Assembly (NCBI RefSeq): GCF_001870435.1
Contig: NZ_MDDR01000007.1
Coordinates: forward strand, 248,001-312,000
Length of the DNA: 64,000 bases
Source: Pseudomonas costantinii
Lineage (GTDB): Bacteria; Pseudomonadota; Gammaproteobacteria; Pseudomonadales; Pseudomonadaceae
Direction: 5' to 3'
Below, one piece after another: positions 1 to 8,998 of the stretch. The notes beneath the pieces are model-generated. The model had not been told where the DNA came from. It ran no database searches and saw only the letters and a program-made list of their open reading frames with translations. How positions within the stretch are numbered: the stretch's first letter is position 1; every line of letters begins with the position of its first letter. The translations under genes and the position numbers were made by a program.

Positions 1-1
1 T

Positions 2-856
2 AAGTCTTTTTATCAGGGACTACCAGAAGACCAACTCCACGTTAAAAATCAGGCAAATGAAGATGTTCTGGATGGCGACGGTCAACCTCTATTAGTCGTG
101 CCTGGAGAATACAGAACCCACCCGGTAATTGTGGGAAATCACGAACCGCCTCCTGTAGCCGAGCTTAATTCTTATATGGAGTGGTTACAAAAAAGCTATT
201 CTCTTGATAAAATTTATGGCACTAATCGAGTTATAGCCGCGGCGGCACTTCATCACAGGCTTGCATGGATTCATCCATTTCTTGATGGCAATGGTCGAGT
301 CATACGGTTACTCACCGATTGTTACATGCGGCATTCTGGTTTTGGTGGATACGGTCTTTGGTCTATCACTCGAGGCTTTGGTAGAGACACCAACGCTTAT
401 TACAACGCACTGGCCCAGGCTGACAAAGTTCGACAAGGTATGACTGATGGTCGTGGTGTGCTTTCGGATGGAGGCCTAGGCCATTTTACAAAATACTTCA
501 TTGATACAGCCTTGGATCAAATATCGTATTTTTCTGAACTACTGGAGCCAAAAAAGTTAAATCTCCGCATTGACATTTACTTTCAAATGCGTGAAAAAGG
601 CGCGCTCCCAGGGGCACCGGGAGAGGAGCTTCCATTATTGAAGTTGGCAGCTCGCGACATCTATAAACATTTATTAGAGCGGGGCCCGCAAACCAAATCA
701 AGTATTTGCGCATATCTTGGAAAATCCGAGCAGTCTCTCCGAGCGACGTTCAAACAACTTGAAGTAGAAAGACTAATCAAACTGAGCAACAACGGTCAAT
801 ATAGAGCCTTTATATCTACACACATAATCGAGTACCTCTTCCCCAAACTTTGGTGA
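2..856 (+). CDS. Fic-domain protein with C-terminal winged helix (5' end cut by window)
   Basis: The frame is open from base 2 with no start, so the N-terminus lies outside the window. The canonical Fic active-site motif HPFLDGNGR begins at base 272. Fic enzymes usually transfer AMP from ATP to hydroxyl side chains of target proteins, with the motif histidine as catalytic base. The last 70 residues (from about base 650) look like a winged helix-turn-helix, the common Fic plus wHTH layout. No inhibitory motif can be judged because the N-terminus is missing. It may be prophage cargo or a resident gene. The family call is secure; the target is unknown. Confidence 0.85.
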   Translation, partial: KSFYQGLPEDQLHVKNQANEDVLDGDGQPLLVVPGEYRTHPVIVGNHEPPPVAELNSYMEWLQKSYSLDKIYGTNRVIAAAALHHRLAWIHPFLDGNGRVIRLLTDCYMRHSGFGGYGLWSITRGFGRDTNAYYNALAQADKVRQGMTDGRGVLSDGGLGHFTKYFIDTALDQISYFSELLEPKKLNLRIDIYFQMREKGALPGAPGEELPLLKLAARDIYKHLLERGPQTKSSICAYLGKSEQSLRATFKQLEVERLIKLSNNGQYRAFISTHIIEYLFPKLW

Positions 857-871
857 CTCATTATAAAAGTG

Positions 872-896
872 AGGCGAAGAACAAGCTTCTTCGCCT
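872..896. terminator. Hairpin after the Fic gene
   Basis: A perfect 10-bp stem (872-881 with 887-896) and 5-nt loop lie 16 bases after the Fic stop. No good T-run follows on the + strand; the complementary strand has a short one. It is probably a weak terminator. A second inverted repeat (CAGTCTGA, 904-911 with 933-940) follows immediately. Confidence 0.4.
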
Positions 897-1032
897 ATAA
901 AAACAGTCTGAGACCCGAGTTCAAGTGGGCCTTCAGACTGAAGAGGCACGCTACTCATCGCCGTTGCCTCGCTAAAATCGCTTAACTGCTTTTTATGTTA
1001 TCAAAACTTAGTATCACTTAGAGGGGTTGGAC

Positions 1033-1248
1033 ATGGATCATGAATATTCGATCTCAGATGTGCTTGAAAGGATGTATGAAAATCAGCTGGCCCTTGAAGC
1101 AGCTTTGATGGAACTCACACTACGCCTGGAACAACAAGGCTCGGTGGAAGTAGGTGAAAACGTTCGTGGCGCCTTAGAGGCAATTGGTGAGAACGCAGGA
1201 CATATCAAGCAAGGTTTGGCCCGCCTGAAAAGACCAAGAGCCAGGTAA
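1033..1248 (+). CDS. Small hypothetical protein, 71 aa
   Basis: The ATG at 1033 is preceded by GAGGGG at 1021-1026, a good ribosome binding site; a TTG six bases earlier is less likely. The product is acidic in its first half and ends in a basic stretch (KRPRAR), with predicted helices and no cysteines, signal peptide or membrane segment. I do not recognise a family. It stands alone between the Fic gene and a long non-coding stretch. Confidence 0.55.
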   Translation: MDHEYSISDVLERMYENQLALEAALMELTLRLEQQGSVEVGENVRGALEAIGENAGHIKQGLARLKRPRAR

Positions 1249-1725
1249 AAATCAAGACAAATTGTGAAATGCCCAAATCTCGACGAAACCCACACGCTTT
1301 GCGGGTTATGGCAGCTTTCGACGTGATCGAAGGCAACCACGGACGCCGAGAAAGCAGATCTACCTCGTTTCGGAAAATGCCTGTATTTATATATTTTTGG
1401 CTCTTCCGTTCAATGAACTCGGGAAAGCTGTCCTCCACCTCCGGTCCCAATCACCTCTCATCGTTTTGTACCCACACTGCATATTTCCGCAAAACTTTGC
1501 ATTTTGTGAGATTGCTACTCCCTCCGGCGAGCCCATAGCTGGCCTGGCCCACGTGCCCGATTTCACCACCCTCAGCCTTTGCACAAAAAACACAGGTAAA
1601 GCCCGTCGGCGGGAGGGGGATAAGTGCTTTTTTCGTCCAATTTTTCTTTCTGAAGCAAATTTAGAGCTGACGCCAGAGCCACACTTCATCGGATCACCGC
1701 GCAAGCAGTCAAGCCTCACGATATA
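1249..1725. other. 477-bp stretch with no convincing gene
   Basis: Open frames occur on both strands here (for example 1397-1744 on + and 1387-1794 on -), but none has a ribosome binding site or recognisable protein character. A CCCG/CGGG mini-hairpin near 1599 lacks a clean T-run. No copy of the tRNA-Ser 3' end was found, so this is not an obvious attL. The promoter of the LexA-controlled operon begins at its right end. Confidence 0.5.
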
Positions 1726-1741
1726 CTGTTCGTATATACAG
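1726..1741 (+). promoter_or_regulatory. LexA (SOS) box overlapping a -10
   Basis: CTGTTCGTATATACAG has the CTG-N10-CAG frame of gamma-proteobacterial LexA sites with an AT-rich centre. A TATACT hexamer at 1722-1727 overlaps its left edge, so LexA would block RNA polymerase directly. It lies 30 bases before the ATG at 1772. No strong -35 was found. Confidence 0.8.
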
Positions 1742-1771
1742 TAAAAATCACAGGCGAGCAGAGGCGAAGTA

Positions 1772-2014
1772 ATGACGTACGCAAGTGACTTCACCCAGAA
1801 CGGAGTGACCTTTTCTTGGTTAGAGCTGCTGCGGGATGAGGCGGCCTTGATGCGACACCCAGGGGCACGCCATAGAAAGCTGATTGATGGGGCGTACGAG
1901 CTGCACAGAGCACAGCTGATCGGTCCCGATGATCTCGCTGATCTACTTGAGCGAGCAGATGGAGCGCTGGAGTACGCCGTTGAGGCGCTCTTGGATGAAC
2001 CCAGCGAAGACTAG
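1772..2014 (+). CDS. SOS-controlled small protein, 80 aa; antirepressor candidate
   Basis: The ATG at 1772 follows GAGGCGA at a good distance and is the first gene after the LexA box. The protein is acidic, mostly helical, with no cysteine cluster, signal peptide or membrane segment. I recognise no family. Its place at the far end of the late region, under LexA control, is where phage 186 keeps the antirepressor gene tum. Because the repressor here has no self-cleavage domain, an inducer of this kind is expected. The function is inference from context only. Confidence 0.7.
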   Translation: MTYASDFTQNGVTFSWLELLRDEAALMRHPGARHRKLIDGAYELHRAQLIGPDDLADLLERADGALEYAVEALLDEPSED

Positions 2015-2022
2015 AGGCCGAC

Positions 2023-2319
2023 ATGCACATGCTAGTAACTCCTATGCGCTGCAAGGGCGTGGCCCTGGACCCACAAGAGAGGAGGCGTTATCCGGCGATT
2101 AGGGGTGATGTGCTTGTAGCTCCCGCAACTAGCAACGAGCTCGGCCGAAGCTCAAATGTAGCGCGGGTATCGAAGGGGATGCCGTTGGAACCTGATCCAC
2201 TGCCTCGGTTGCTCGATGCAAACTTGTCCGGAATGGCCCCGAACGGTTTTGTGCTAAGTGGTATCGAATATGTTGATGGATGCGCTTACGCTCAATCTTG
2301 GTGGTGCCGTTTGGCGTAA
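2023..2319 (+). CDS. SOS-operon second gene, 98 aa, unknown
   Basis: It starts 9 bases after the preceding stop with a weak GAGG site, so it shares the LexA-controlled transcript. The protein ends in a region with the motif QSWWC and a preceding G-x-E-Y-V-D-G stretch, which looks like a folded small domain rather than a chance frame. An alternative ATG lies at 2029. No function is assigned. Confidence 0.55.
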   Translation: MHMLVTPMRCKGVALDPQERRRYPAIRGDVLVAPATSNELGRSSNVARVSKGMPLEPDPLPRLLDANLSGMAPNGFVLSGIEYVDGCAYAQSWWCRLA

Positions 2320-2441
2320 ACAATTTGAGACATTACAACGTTATTTAAATACCTATTACACTTTTCGAGCGATCACCAAGATCAAACTAACATCACCCTA
2401 TAAAGAGCAACAATGCCAGACCAGCTTCCAAACAGACTAAA

Positions 2442-3650
2442 TCATCTTCCTTTAAAAATATTATCAGTAAAGTAAAGAGGATGTTGCTTAACAACTCGTC
2501 TTGCTGGAATCAAATTTTGCAATTCACTAGTCAAATGCCCCGCACCTATTAGCCCGCTAGCAAAAATTGTAACCAATAAATCTACCCATGGTGCCCCGAC
2601 AATAGTGCCTATCAATCCGGTACTAGCCCCGACAGCGCCAAGCCCCACACCAGCACCTACACCAGCACCAATTTTTGTAACAGTACCTACACGAAGTTTC
2701 TCCCAATCCGTAGTTAGCTTTTCTTTTGCCACCTGATATTCAGCCAACAACTTTACTAACTCCTTATTATATACCTCCACTCCAGCCGTAGACGCCAAAC
2801 CCTGAAGCCTGATAGAGCGACGCAAATAAGTCCTCAGACCGTTCATACCTGGTAGCACATGCCGACGAAGCTGCTGCACGTCGTTCCAGCTCATATCATT
2901 GAGGTGATTATTAAACTCTTCCGGCTCAAATATATCAAAATCAAAATTGACTTGATTGTGTAAAACGGCTGGGGTTTCCGATTGGTTACGAACAATCAGT
3001 GAATCAAACTCGGAGCTTGCCTTGAGTATTTGTTGGTTTGGAAGGTCTAATGCGATTGGAGACAGCCCAAGAGCATGGGATTGACGTAGAAACTTCAGTG
3101 CTCTACCTAGTCTTAAGTGAGCATACAATGTCCAATCCTCATCAACATTCTCCAAAACTACCGAAGGCTTAGTTTCAGTTACTTCATATTTCGACCTCGC
3201 ATTTCCAACTGAGATCGTACCTCCCCTCATATACCCTGAAATCCCAAGAGTAGGTTTAGGGTTTGTAAAGCGATCTGGTGCTGCTGCTGTCACCAAATCC
3301 TTATTTGCTATAGCACTGTGCCATAGGGAGTAGTTCATTCCAGCATCTAAAGATGGCATTGGAGTATCTGGAGTTAAACGAATGATCCGCCTACTCTGAA
3401 ACGATAGAGTTTCGGACAACAACCTCTGCATTTCATCACTAAAATTTTCAGAACGCGGAAAAGGATTCCTAGCAGACCAGGAAATCTCCATACCTTCGAA
3501 CTTTTCACGAACTTCAAATTCGTTAACTAACGCTGAATCACTTGAGTTAACCAAGGTAACAGAATCAAAAAAAAGCACCATTTTTTTTAAGGCAGCATCA
3601 TTTGTAAAGTTGTCAGCTGGAATAATTAATGCATCAGCCCGCTCAACCAT
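2442..3650 (-). CDS. Cargo protein, 402 aa, with C-terminal glycine-rich membrane segments
   Basis: The gene is clearly more AT-rich than the tail genes beside it, a sign of separate origin. Residues about 326-378 form a glycine-zipper-like stretch (repeated GxGxG) followed by a second hydrophobic segment, so the C-terminus probably enters a membrane. The preceding 300 residues are soluble, with many polar and charged residues. The start has a GGGGG site just upstream. It lies beyond the spike gene at the end of the late operon, a usual cargo site in P2-like phages, and may have its own promoter in the 94-bp gap. I recognise no family. A membrane-acting defence effector is one possibility, by inference only. 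Confidence 0.75.
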   Translation of the reverse strand: MVERADALIIPADNFTNDAALKKMVLFFDSVTLVNSSDSALVNEFEVREKFEGMEISWSARNPFPRSENFSDEMQRLLSETLSFQSRRIIRLTPDTPMPSLDAGMNYSLWHSAIANKDLVTAAAPDRFTNPKPTLGISGYMRGGTISVGNARSKYEVTETKPSVVLENVDEDWTLYAHLRLGRALKFLRQSHALGLSPIALDLPNQQILKASSEFDSLIVRNQSETPAVLHNQVNFDFDIFEPEEFNNHLNDMSWNDVQQLRRHVLPGMNGLRTYLRRSIRLQGLASTAGVEVYNKELVKLLAEYQVAKEKLTTDWEKLRVGTVTKIGAGVGAGVGLGAVGASTGLIGTIVGAPWVDLLVTIFASGLIGAGHLTSELQNLIPARRVVKQHPLYFTDNIFKGR

Positions 3651-3744
3651 AGAAACCCCCTTGAATTTACCTTTATGTATCCAATCGTTCCTCTCAAATT
3701 ACAGCACATCGGAGGCACGCTAGACATAAACCTAAAAAATAAAT

Positions 3745-4722
3745 TTATAGAGTAATTTTCTTCATCTCTACGGACAGCTGACCAGCTGAAATGCTCATCG
3801 AAGTAAAACTTTCAGCGTCCACAGCCGCAGGCATTGGTCCGGGCAGGTGTGTGTGTTTAGCCAACGCGATGTTCATCTGCTGCACCAAGTCCAGCAAATC
3901 ACACAGTACCTGCAGCATATTCACTCCTTCGGATCCCAGCCACGTCGTGGGTGCGACCAGCCGTTGGCTGACCGCCGCCACGCTCTTACGCAGCCCCTGA
4001 ATCTTTTCCTCCATGTCGCCACCCACCGTGGCGTTATGCTTCTGCCCCACCACCAGGTTCAAATCTCGCCCGGTCGCCTGATGCAAATCATCCACCGCCG
4101 CCAGACTCGCGGATCCACCCGACAGCAGCTTGAGCGCGCCCAGCGCCTCCACCGTCTTGATCCCACCCACCGACTCGCTTGAATGGTCATCCACCGTCCT
4201 GGTGTGGCTCTGGAAGCTCTCATTGTTCTGCAGCGCCTCCACTTCCCGCTCGATCGCCTTGTCCTGGATCTTGCCGTCCGTTTGGCGCAGCCAGTTGCCG
4301 TCGGCGTCGACGCGCTGCTGGCAGGCTTCGCTGTGCTGCCACACCTGGTCACCCTTCGGCACTCGGGGCAGGCTAAGGCCGTGCGGCAGGATCTGCGTGA
4401 TAAAGGGCTTATGCGGCAAGCCATAGGCAAAGCTGACCACCACGGTGGTGCCCTCCTCCGGGAAGCCGAACATGCCCGCCTCCTGCCCGCCCATCGGCGC
4501 CGGCAGGGGCAAACCGGTCAGGATCGGCAGCGCGGGATCTGGCTCGCCATCAGGCAGCAACACTTCCACGTCGACGCCAAAGCGCGGACGGAAGTCGTCG
4601 CACAGACCAGGTGCGGCCGGCGCATCGGGCACAGCCACCACGCGGCCAAAGCATGGCAGGTGATAGCCGCCGGTGAGTTCGGGGAATTGCCGCTCTACGC
4701 TGCGACGGATTGCGTCGTCCAT
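3745..4722 (-). CDS. Baseplate assembly protein V-like (central spike)
   Basis: Residues about 15-110 carry an OB-fold-like gpV/gp45 signature (G-R-V-V-A-V..., then G-L-P-L-P-A-P... and F-G-F-P-E-E-G). The remaining part is helical and repetitive, ending in a KHTHLPGP segment. In contractile phages this trimer tips the tube and pierces the envelope. The ATG at 4722 was chosen over longer frames because it lies within the end of the upstream hub gene and begins the conserved part (325 aa). It is the last recognised structural gene of the late operon. Confidence 0.75.
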   Translation of the reverse strand: MDDAIRRSVERQFPELTGGYHLPCFGRVVAVPDAPAAPGLCDDFRPRFGVDVEVLLPDGEPDPALPILTGLPLPAPMGGQEAGMFGFPEEGTTVVVSFAYGLPHKPFITQILPHGLSLPRVPKGDQVWQHSEACQQRVDADGNWLRQTDGKIQDKAIEREVEALQNNESFQSHTRTVDDHSSESVGGIKTVEALGALKLLSGGSASLAAVDDLHQATGRDLNLVVGQKHNATVGGDMEEKIQGLRKSVAAVSQRLVAPTTWLGSEGVNMLQVLCDLLDLVQQMNIALAKHTHLPGPMPAAVDAESFTSMSISAGQLSVEMKKITL

Positions 4723-5399
4723 TTGATCGCCATTTGGTTGCCGGCAAGGGTCACGCTGGTGATCCTCTCGCCCTGGTTGATGGTTGCACCTGGTCGTAGT
4801 CCTGGAAGGGCCGCGATCATTGCGCTCTGATTGCCCTGGTAGCCGTCGAACAGTTCGACCGGCAGCTGCAGCGGCGAGCGGATGCCAAAGAAGCTGTCGG
4901 CCCAACTGCCCACAAACACTTCGCCGTCGCCCTGCTGCTGCCAGATAAAGTCGGGGATGCTGAACACGCTGGCCAGGCTATCCATGGCCAGGTAACCGGC
5001 TGCCAGGCTGTAGAAAAACGGCGTCTTGACCTTGGCGTAGGCCTTGTCCGGCACGCGAAAGCGCAGCCCGGTCTTTTCGCTGACCTCGACCAGGACGCCC
5101 TGCAGGTCGACGTGACGCAGGTTCAACGGCATGGGTTGTGAAAGGATCGCCGCCAGTTCGCGGCAGACCAGGATCTGCTGCACGCTGTTGATGGCCGTAG
5201 AGCGCTCAACAAAGCCGATGAAGTGGCGCTGCAGCGGGCTGTCGTTGTAGCCGACATCGAGCGTCACCAGGCCTTTGACCGGCCCGTCTGCCTGGATGGT
5301 GAAGGTCGCCCGGCCGGGGCTCTTGATCTCCAGGCGTACTTCGTCCTTGATCAGCGGGTAAGGTGTGCCGCCGATGGTCAGTACCTTGTGCAGTTTCAT
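4695..5399 (-). CDS. Phage late-control D-like baseplate hub protein
   Basis: The 234-aa protein begins with a beta-rich domain (G-R-A-T-F-T-I-Q) typical of gpD/gp27-like hub proteins, followed by a middle domain resembling late-control D. The hub links the tail tube to the spike encoded immediately downstream. Its ATG overlaps the previous stop as ATGA, indicating coupled translation; its own 3' end overlaps the spike gene by 28 bases. Confidence 0.65.
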   Translation of the reverse strand: MKLHKVLTIGGTPYPLIKDEVRLEIKSPGRATFTIQADGPVKGLVTLDVGYNDSPLQRHFIGFVERSTAINSVQQILVCRELAAILSQPMPLNLRHVDLQGVLVEVSEKTGLRFRVPDKAYAKVKTPFFYSLAAGYLAMDSLASVFSIPDFIWQQQGDGEVFVGSWADSFFGIRSPLQLPVELFDGYQGNQSAMIAALPGLRPGATINQGERITSVTLAGNQMAIKWTTQSVAA

Positions 5400-5935
5400 G
5401 GTGTAGGAGCCAGCCAGTCATCCACCTTTTTCAAGGTGCGTTCGAAGCCACTCAATTCCTCGGGTGTGCCTTTCCCATCACCACCACCGCCGCCGACAGC
5501 CGAGCCCGGGCCAGACTGCGACGTAACGCCGTTGCCGGCGCGACGGCTCTCCACGCGCTCAGGGTTGGAGAGTTTTTCAGACAGGGTGAACTGCACAAGC
5601 CACTGGTTAAGGATGTCGTCCTCCCTGGCGCTCACACCGTCGGAGAACTGCACCTCGCGTATCCCGAATGCGGCGGCGGTATCGTTGACGATGCGGTACA
5701 TGTGGAGCTGCCCACCGCCGGCCGTGGCTTCGGCCAAACGCATCAGGCTGCGCAGTTGCACCTGGTCAACGAACGGGATCATCAGGGAGACCGTCAGGGT
5801 TTTGGGTTTGAAGCCCTTATGCGCCGTCTGGCTGTTGCTGGTCTGCCCAGATAGGTCGTCGCTTTCGATACGCAGGTTGGCGGTGATTTTCAGGCGCTTG
5901 CCCAGGATCTGTTGGCCGTCGAGTAAAAGCGTCAT
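5396..5935 (-). CDS. Phage baseplate or tail protein, 179 aa
   Basis: The start at 5935 forms an ATGA overlap with the previous stop, so longer upstream frames were rejected. The protein contains a beta-rich N-terminal half (L-L-L-D-G-Q-Q) and a glycine-rich linker (GGGGG) before a helical C-terminus. Position directly before the hub gene suggests a baseplate component, but I cannot name the family securely. Confidence 0.6.
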   Translation of the reverse strand: MTLLLDGQQILGKRLKITANLRIESDDLSGQTSNSQTAHKGFKPKTLTVSLMIPFVDQVQLRSLMRLAEATAGGGQLHMYRIVNDTAAAFGIREVQFSDGVSAREDDILNQWLVQFTLSEKLSNPERVESRRAGNGVTSQSGPGSAVGGGGGDGKGTPEELSGFERTLKKVDDWLAPTP

Positions 5936-6615
5936 AGGCCAACCAGCTCCCGAACAAAGCTCAAACCGTCCAGCGAACCCACCAACAGCACACCGGCGCA
6001 CAGCACCCATTCATGACCAGGTGCATCGCCTTCCAGCAAAGCGCGGCCCAACTCGCTGCTGTCACCAGGCCCCAGTATCCGCGCACGCATGCTGTGATCG
6101 GCATTGCCGTCGGCCAGCAAGGCTTTCAGGTCGTTCAATTGTTTATCGCGGTCCTGTTGCTGCGCGGCTTTGCGACCGGCCAGCGCGGCCAAATCGCCCA
6201 TAGGCGAGCTGTCGGCCGCGTAGCTCTCCAGGACGGCGAGCTGGCCGGCCATGGACTGCTTGGCGGCTTTGACCAGGGTGCAACGTTCCAGGGGCAGCGC
6301 CGACCAACGCGGCAACGGCCCAGCGCTGGGGATCTCCCACTTGTCGGTCTCCAGGCGCGACAGGTTCCGCGCACGGCGTTCGGCACGCACCAGGTCAGGG
6401 ATCGGTAACAGCGCGTTGAAGCGCGCCAAGGTCTCGGCAAACTGATCCAGGCGCGTGCCCAGGAACATCAGCGACAACGCATATTGAGGGCCAGCCGGCC
6501 GGCCGCTATCAGTTGCGTCGACCAGTTTGGCGGCCAGCTGCTGCAGCAAGTTCGGCGCGGACAGAAAACGCTGGTGGCCACGACCCTGCCCTATCCCACT
6601 TTGAAACGGCGTCAC
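5932..6615 (-). CDS. Phage protein of unknown function, 227 aa
   Basis: A GTG start at 6615 is the best available. The protein is alanine- and leucine-rich, mainly helical, with a hydrophobic C-terminal stretch (C-A-G-V-L-L-V-G-S). It is encoded between the fibre module and the hub genes, with stop-start overlap on its 3' side, so it belongs to the late operon. A baseplate role is likely but not shown by any motif. Confidence 0.55.
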   Translation of the reverse strand: MTPFQSGIGQGRGHQRFLSAPNLLQQLAAKLVDATDSGRPAGPQYALSLMFLGTRLDQFAETLARFNALLPIPDLVRAERRARNLSRLETDKWEIPSAGPLPRWSALPLERCTLVKAAKQSMAGQLAVLESYAADSSPMGDLAALAGRKAAQQQDRDKQLNDLKALLADGNADHSMRARILGPGDSSELGRALLEGDAPGHEWVLCAGVLLVGSLDGLSFVRELVGL

Positions 6616-6633
6616 AGCCAGGCACGCGGGCGC

Positions 6634-6873
6634 TTAGCCCATCTGTCCAGCCAGTGCCGCACGGCCGGCCTCAATCGCGCCCTTGGCAGCGTCTCCGACT
6701 GGTCCCGGGTTGGTGGTGGTCATGCCGTCCAAACCCGCCAGGCGTTTCGCCGTGCTGGCCAGCTCGCCGCCGGCCAGGTTCTGGGCCGCTGCCAGTTGCC
6801 CCATCCATTGTGTGGACTGCTCAGGCCAGCACATGGTCACCGGTGCCCACACCGTCACAGTGCGCTCTCCCAT
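6634..6873 (-). CDS. Small phage late protein, 79 aa
   Basis: It overlaps the end of the preceding gene by 19 bases and is followed within 20 bases by the next, the tight packing of a late operon. It contains W-A-P-V and P-G-P-V-G segments and an alanine-rich C-terminus. No family is recognised. Confidence 0.5.
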   Translation of the reverse strand: MGERTVTVWAPVTMCWPEQSTQWMGQLAAAQNLAGGELASTAKRLAGLDGMTTTNPGPVGDAAKGAIEAGRAALAGQMG

Positions 6874-7406
6874 GTCACCAGCTCCAGTTTGGCCAGATCA
6901 ACATCTACCAGGGCCTGATCTAGCTGTTGCTTGAGCTGGTTGGCCTTCTGCAGCGACTGCAACTTGAACTCAGTGAAATCGTCACCCACCTGGCGTATCT
7001 GAGCGGTACTGTGGGCGCGAAACTCCTTGGTGCCAGCCTCATCGCGGCAAGGATACAAAGCATCTACACCCGCCAGAATTGCTCCGGTCAAATTCAGCTG
7101 GTCGTCCAACTGGCTGCTGTACCGATATTGCTCGCCAAGCGCCTCAGACCAAAAACCACCGGTGATTGCCGATTCACAGGACCGATTGAGCAATTCGACT
7201 TTTTGCTGATGAAGAGCCTGCAACCGCTGTTGCTGGGTAGGCCGATCGGGAGCGGCCAAGAACGGAAAGCCATCTTGCGTGGCGCCAATCACCTGACCGC
7301 TGGACTGCCCTTCCAGCAATGCCAAATGCTCCTCCTTCGTGATGGGCTGGGAGTCAGGCACCGGCGAAAGATGAAAGCCGCGGGTAGCTGCGTGAAAATA
7401 GATCAT
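6855..7406 (-). CDS. Tail-fibre assembly-type protein, 183 aa
   Basis: It lies just after the tail fibre gene, the usual position of fibre assembly chaperones. The N-terminus (I-Y-F-H-A-A-T-R-G-F) and a helical, glutamine-rich middle and end (Q-Q-R-L-Q-A-L-H-Q-Q-K) fit such proteins. These factors help fibre trimers fold or attach and determine host range together with the fibre. Confidence 0.55.
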   Translation of the reverse strand: MIYFHAATRGFHLSPVPDSQPITKEEHLALLEGQSSGQVIGATQDGFPFLAAPDRPTQQQRLQALHQQKVELLNRSCESAITGGFWSEALGEQYRYSSQLDDQLNLTGAILAGVDALYPCRDEAGTKEFRAHSTAQIRQVGDDFTEFKLQSLQKANQLKQQLDQALVDVDLAKLELVTWESAL

Positions 7407-7415
7407 CGTTGCTCC

Positions 7416-8990
7416 TTAATAGCCAATGGCGTACCACTTGACCGGCACGAGATTCGCGGTGCCAGTGCGCAGGCGGAACTGCGAATTAGAGACGGTATTG
7501 GCGATAACCATCCATTCCGTGTTGCCGGATCCGGAATTACCATCGCCTTGCGCCGTTCCCCCCAACACAGCACAAACAGTAGGGAAAGCGATTGGAAAAC
7601 TGAGCGTGGTAGGCCCCGGCGAAGCCGATCCCCATTGCAGGATCAAACCGCCGAGCCATGTCGGAAACACGATATAGCCATTCGTCGCCAACAAGATCGC
7701 GAAGCCCCAACGCAGTTTTTTGGGCGTGACATAGCTGGTGTCATCGACGCCGGCATTTGTCTGCACCTGCGTGGCGACTTTTGCAGCACCGACGACGCCT
7801 TCTGATGCCTGGGATGCCGTCAATACCAACGTCACATCGTTTCCACCATCAAACCCCACACTACCGGTGACAGCACCGGTAGCGGTGATCTTGCGAGCAA
7901 CTGCCAAATTCGAGGCTTTGCCTACCACTGTGGCGCCCGAAACGATGTTGGCGATAGCGTTCCAAATTACCGACACCGCCGCTTTCACCGCTTTGGTCGT
8001 GGACAAGATTGAGCCGCTGTTGCTTTCGATATCATCGCTGATGGCATTGGGGATGTTGCCCAGCCCGACATCTTCCTTTTTCGTGCCCCGCGCCCGCAGC
8101 TCAGGGTAATCACCCTTTTTGAGTGCAAAGTCGGTCAGCAGCGCGCCACTGGTTTCTATGACAATGCGATGATCTACAAGGGTGTTTGCGTCCGAAAGCT
8201 CTGCCAACAGAACGCTGTAGTGGGTGATGCCGTTGTTGTCGACATAATCCGGCCGAGCGGGTGCATAAGCGACTTGATGGACCACGACCACATCATTGAG
8301 CTGTCGCTGCAGACTGACATCGAGCCAGGCGTTAATGGGATAGCTTGGCGGCGCCGCAACCGGCAAGGCGGCAGCCAACTCGACACGCAGCCCCTCAATG
8401 TAGGCGTTGCCAGGCTTTAGCTGATAGGCGTTGCCCACTTTCTCCATCAACAGGCCGGTGTTAAGGCACAGGCGGCGCCCGTACAAATCCCGATTAGCCT
8501 TACGGGCTCGCTCGTCGATACCCGCGAAGCGCACGGTGAAATCGTGCTGCCAGGTCTTGGCGTCGATCGTGACGCCGGTTAACGCCTGGGCACCATCAAA
8601 CACCACCAGGAAGTTACGCGTCAGGTTGTTACCGACCTGCTGGGGCGGGATGTTGCGGCGTTTTTGCTGGACCGGCAGGTACGCGACCGCGAACAGCACG
8701 CCGTCGGCAGTCTCCAGTCCGATCCAGTTGAAGTCCCAGTCACCAACGTCAGAACCGATCTGTGCGCTGTACACGACCTGGTTGGGATTCACATAGCCGA
8801 CATGCTCGGACGGGATCTGGTGCGTATAGACGATCTGCGCCGCCGCAGGCTTCAGCGCGGCACGGTCCACAGGTGCGCCTGGGTTCAACCCGGGCACGTT
8901 GGCAAAAATGAATCGGCTGACTTTCAAGCCGGTATTGGCGGCTTGTTTGGCGGCGATCAGGTTTTCACCTGCAAGGGTAAGGCTGGCCAT
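7416..8990 (-). CDS. Tail fibre protein with N-terminal collar domain, 524 aa
   Basis: The N-terminal about 160 residues resemble the tail-collar fibre domain (DUF3751-type) of P2-like fibres. The middle carries alanine/valine-rich repeats typical of a trimeric shaft ([14 protein letters not shown]). The C-terminus is a glycine- and serine-rich beta domain that would contact the host receptor. In related phages this is the most variable gene and sets host specificity. Confidence 0.75.
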   Translation of the reverse strand: MASLTLAGENLIAAKQAANTGLKVSRFIFANVPGLNPGAPVDRAALKPAAAQIVYTHQIPSEHVGYVNPNQVVYSAQIGSDVGDWDFNWIGLETADGVLFAVAYLPVQQKRRNIPPQQVGNNLTRNFLVVFDGAQALTGVTIDAKTWQHDFTVRFAGIDERARKANRDLYGRRLCLNTGLLMEKVGNAYQLKPGNAYIEGLRVELAAALPVAAPPSYPINAWLDVSLQRQLNDVVVVHQVAYAPARPDYVDNNGITHYSVLLAELSDANTLVDHRIVIETSGALLTDFALKKGDYPELRARGTKKEDVGLGNIPNAISDDIESNSGSILSTTKAVKAAVSVIWNAIANIVSGATVVGKASNLAVARKITATGAVTGSVGFDGGNDVTLVLTASQASEGVVGAAKVATQVQTNAGVDDTSYVTPKKLRWGFAILLATNGYIVFPTWLGGLILQWGSASPGPTTLSFPIAFPTVCAVLGGTAQGDGNSGSGNTEWMVIANTVSNSQFRLRTGTANLVPVKWYAIGY

Positions 8991-8998
8991 GGGGGCTC

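Noticed and set aside
904..940. CAGTCTGA/TCAGACTG inverted repeat as attL or operator
   Set aside because: No match to the tRNA-Ser 3' end; probably just a hairpin after the Fic gene.
1387..1794. 135-codon leftward frame in the gap before the LexA box
   Set aside because: It would overlap the LexA-controlled promoter and first gene, has no ribosome binding site and no protein character.
4183..4830. Rightward 215-codon frame opposite spike and hub genes
   Set aside because: It lies opposite two well-supported late genes and has no ribosome binding site or family.
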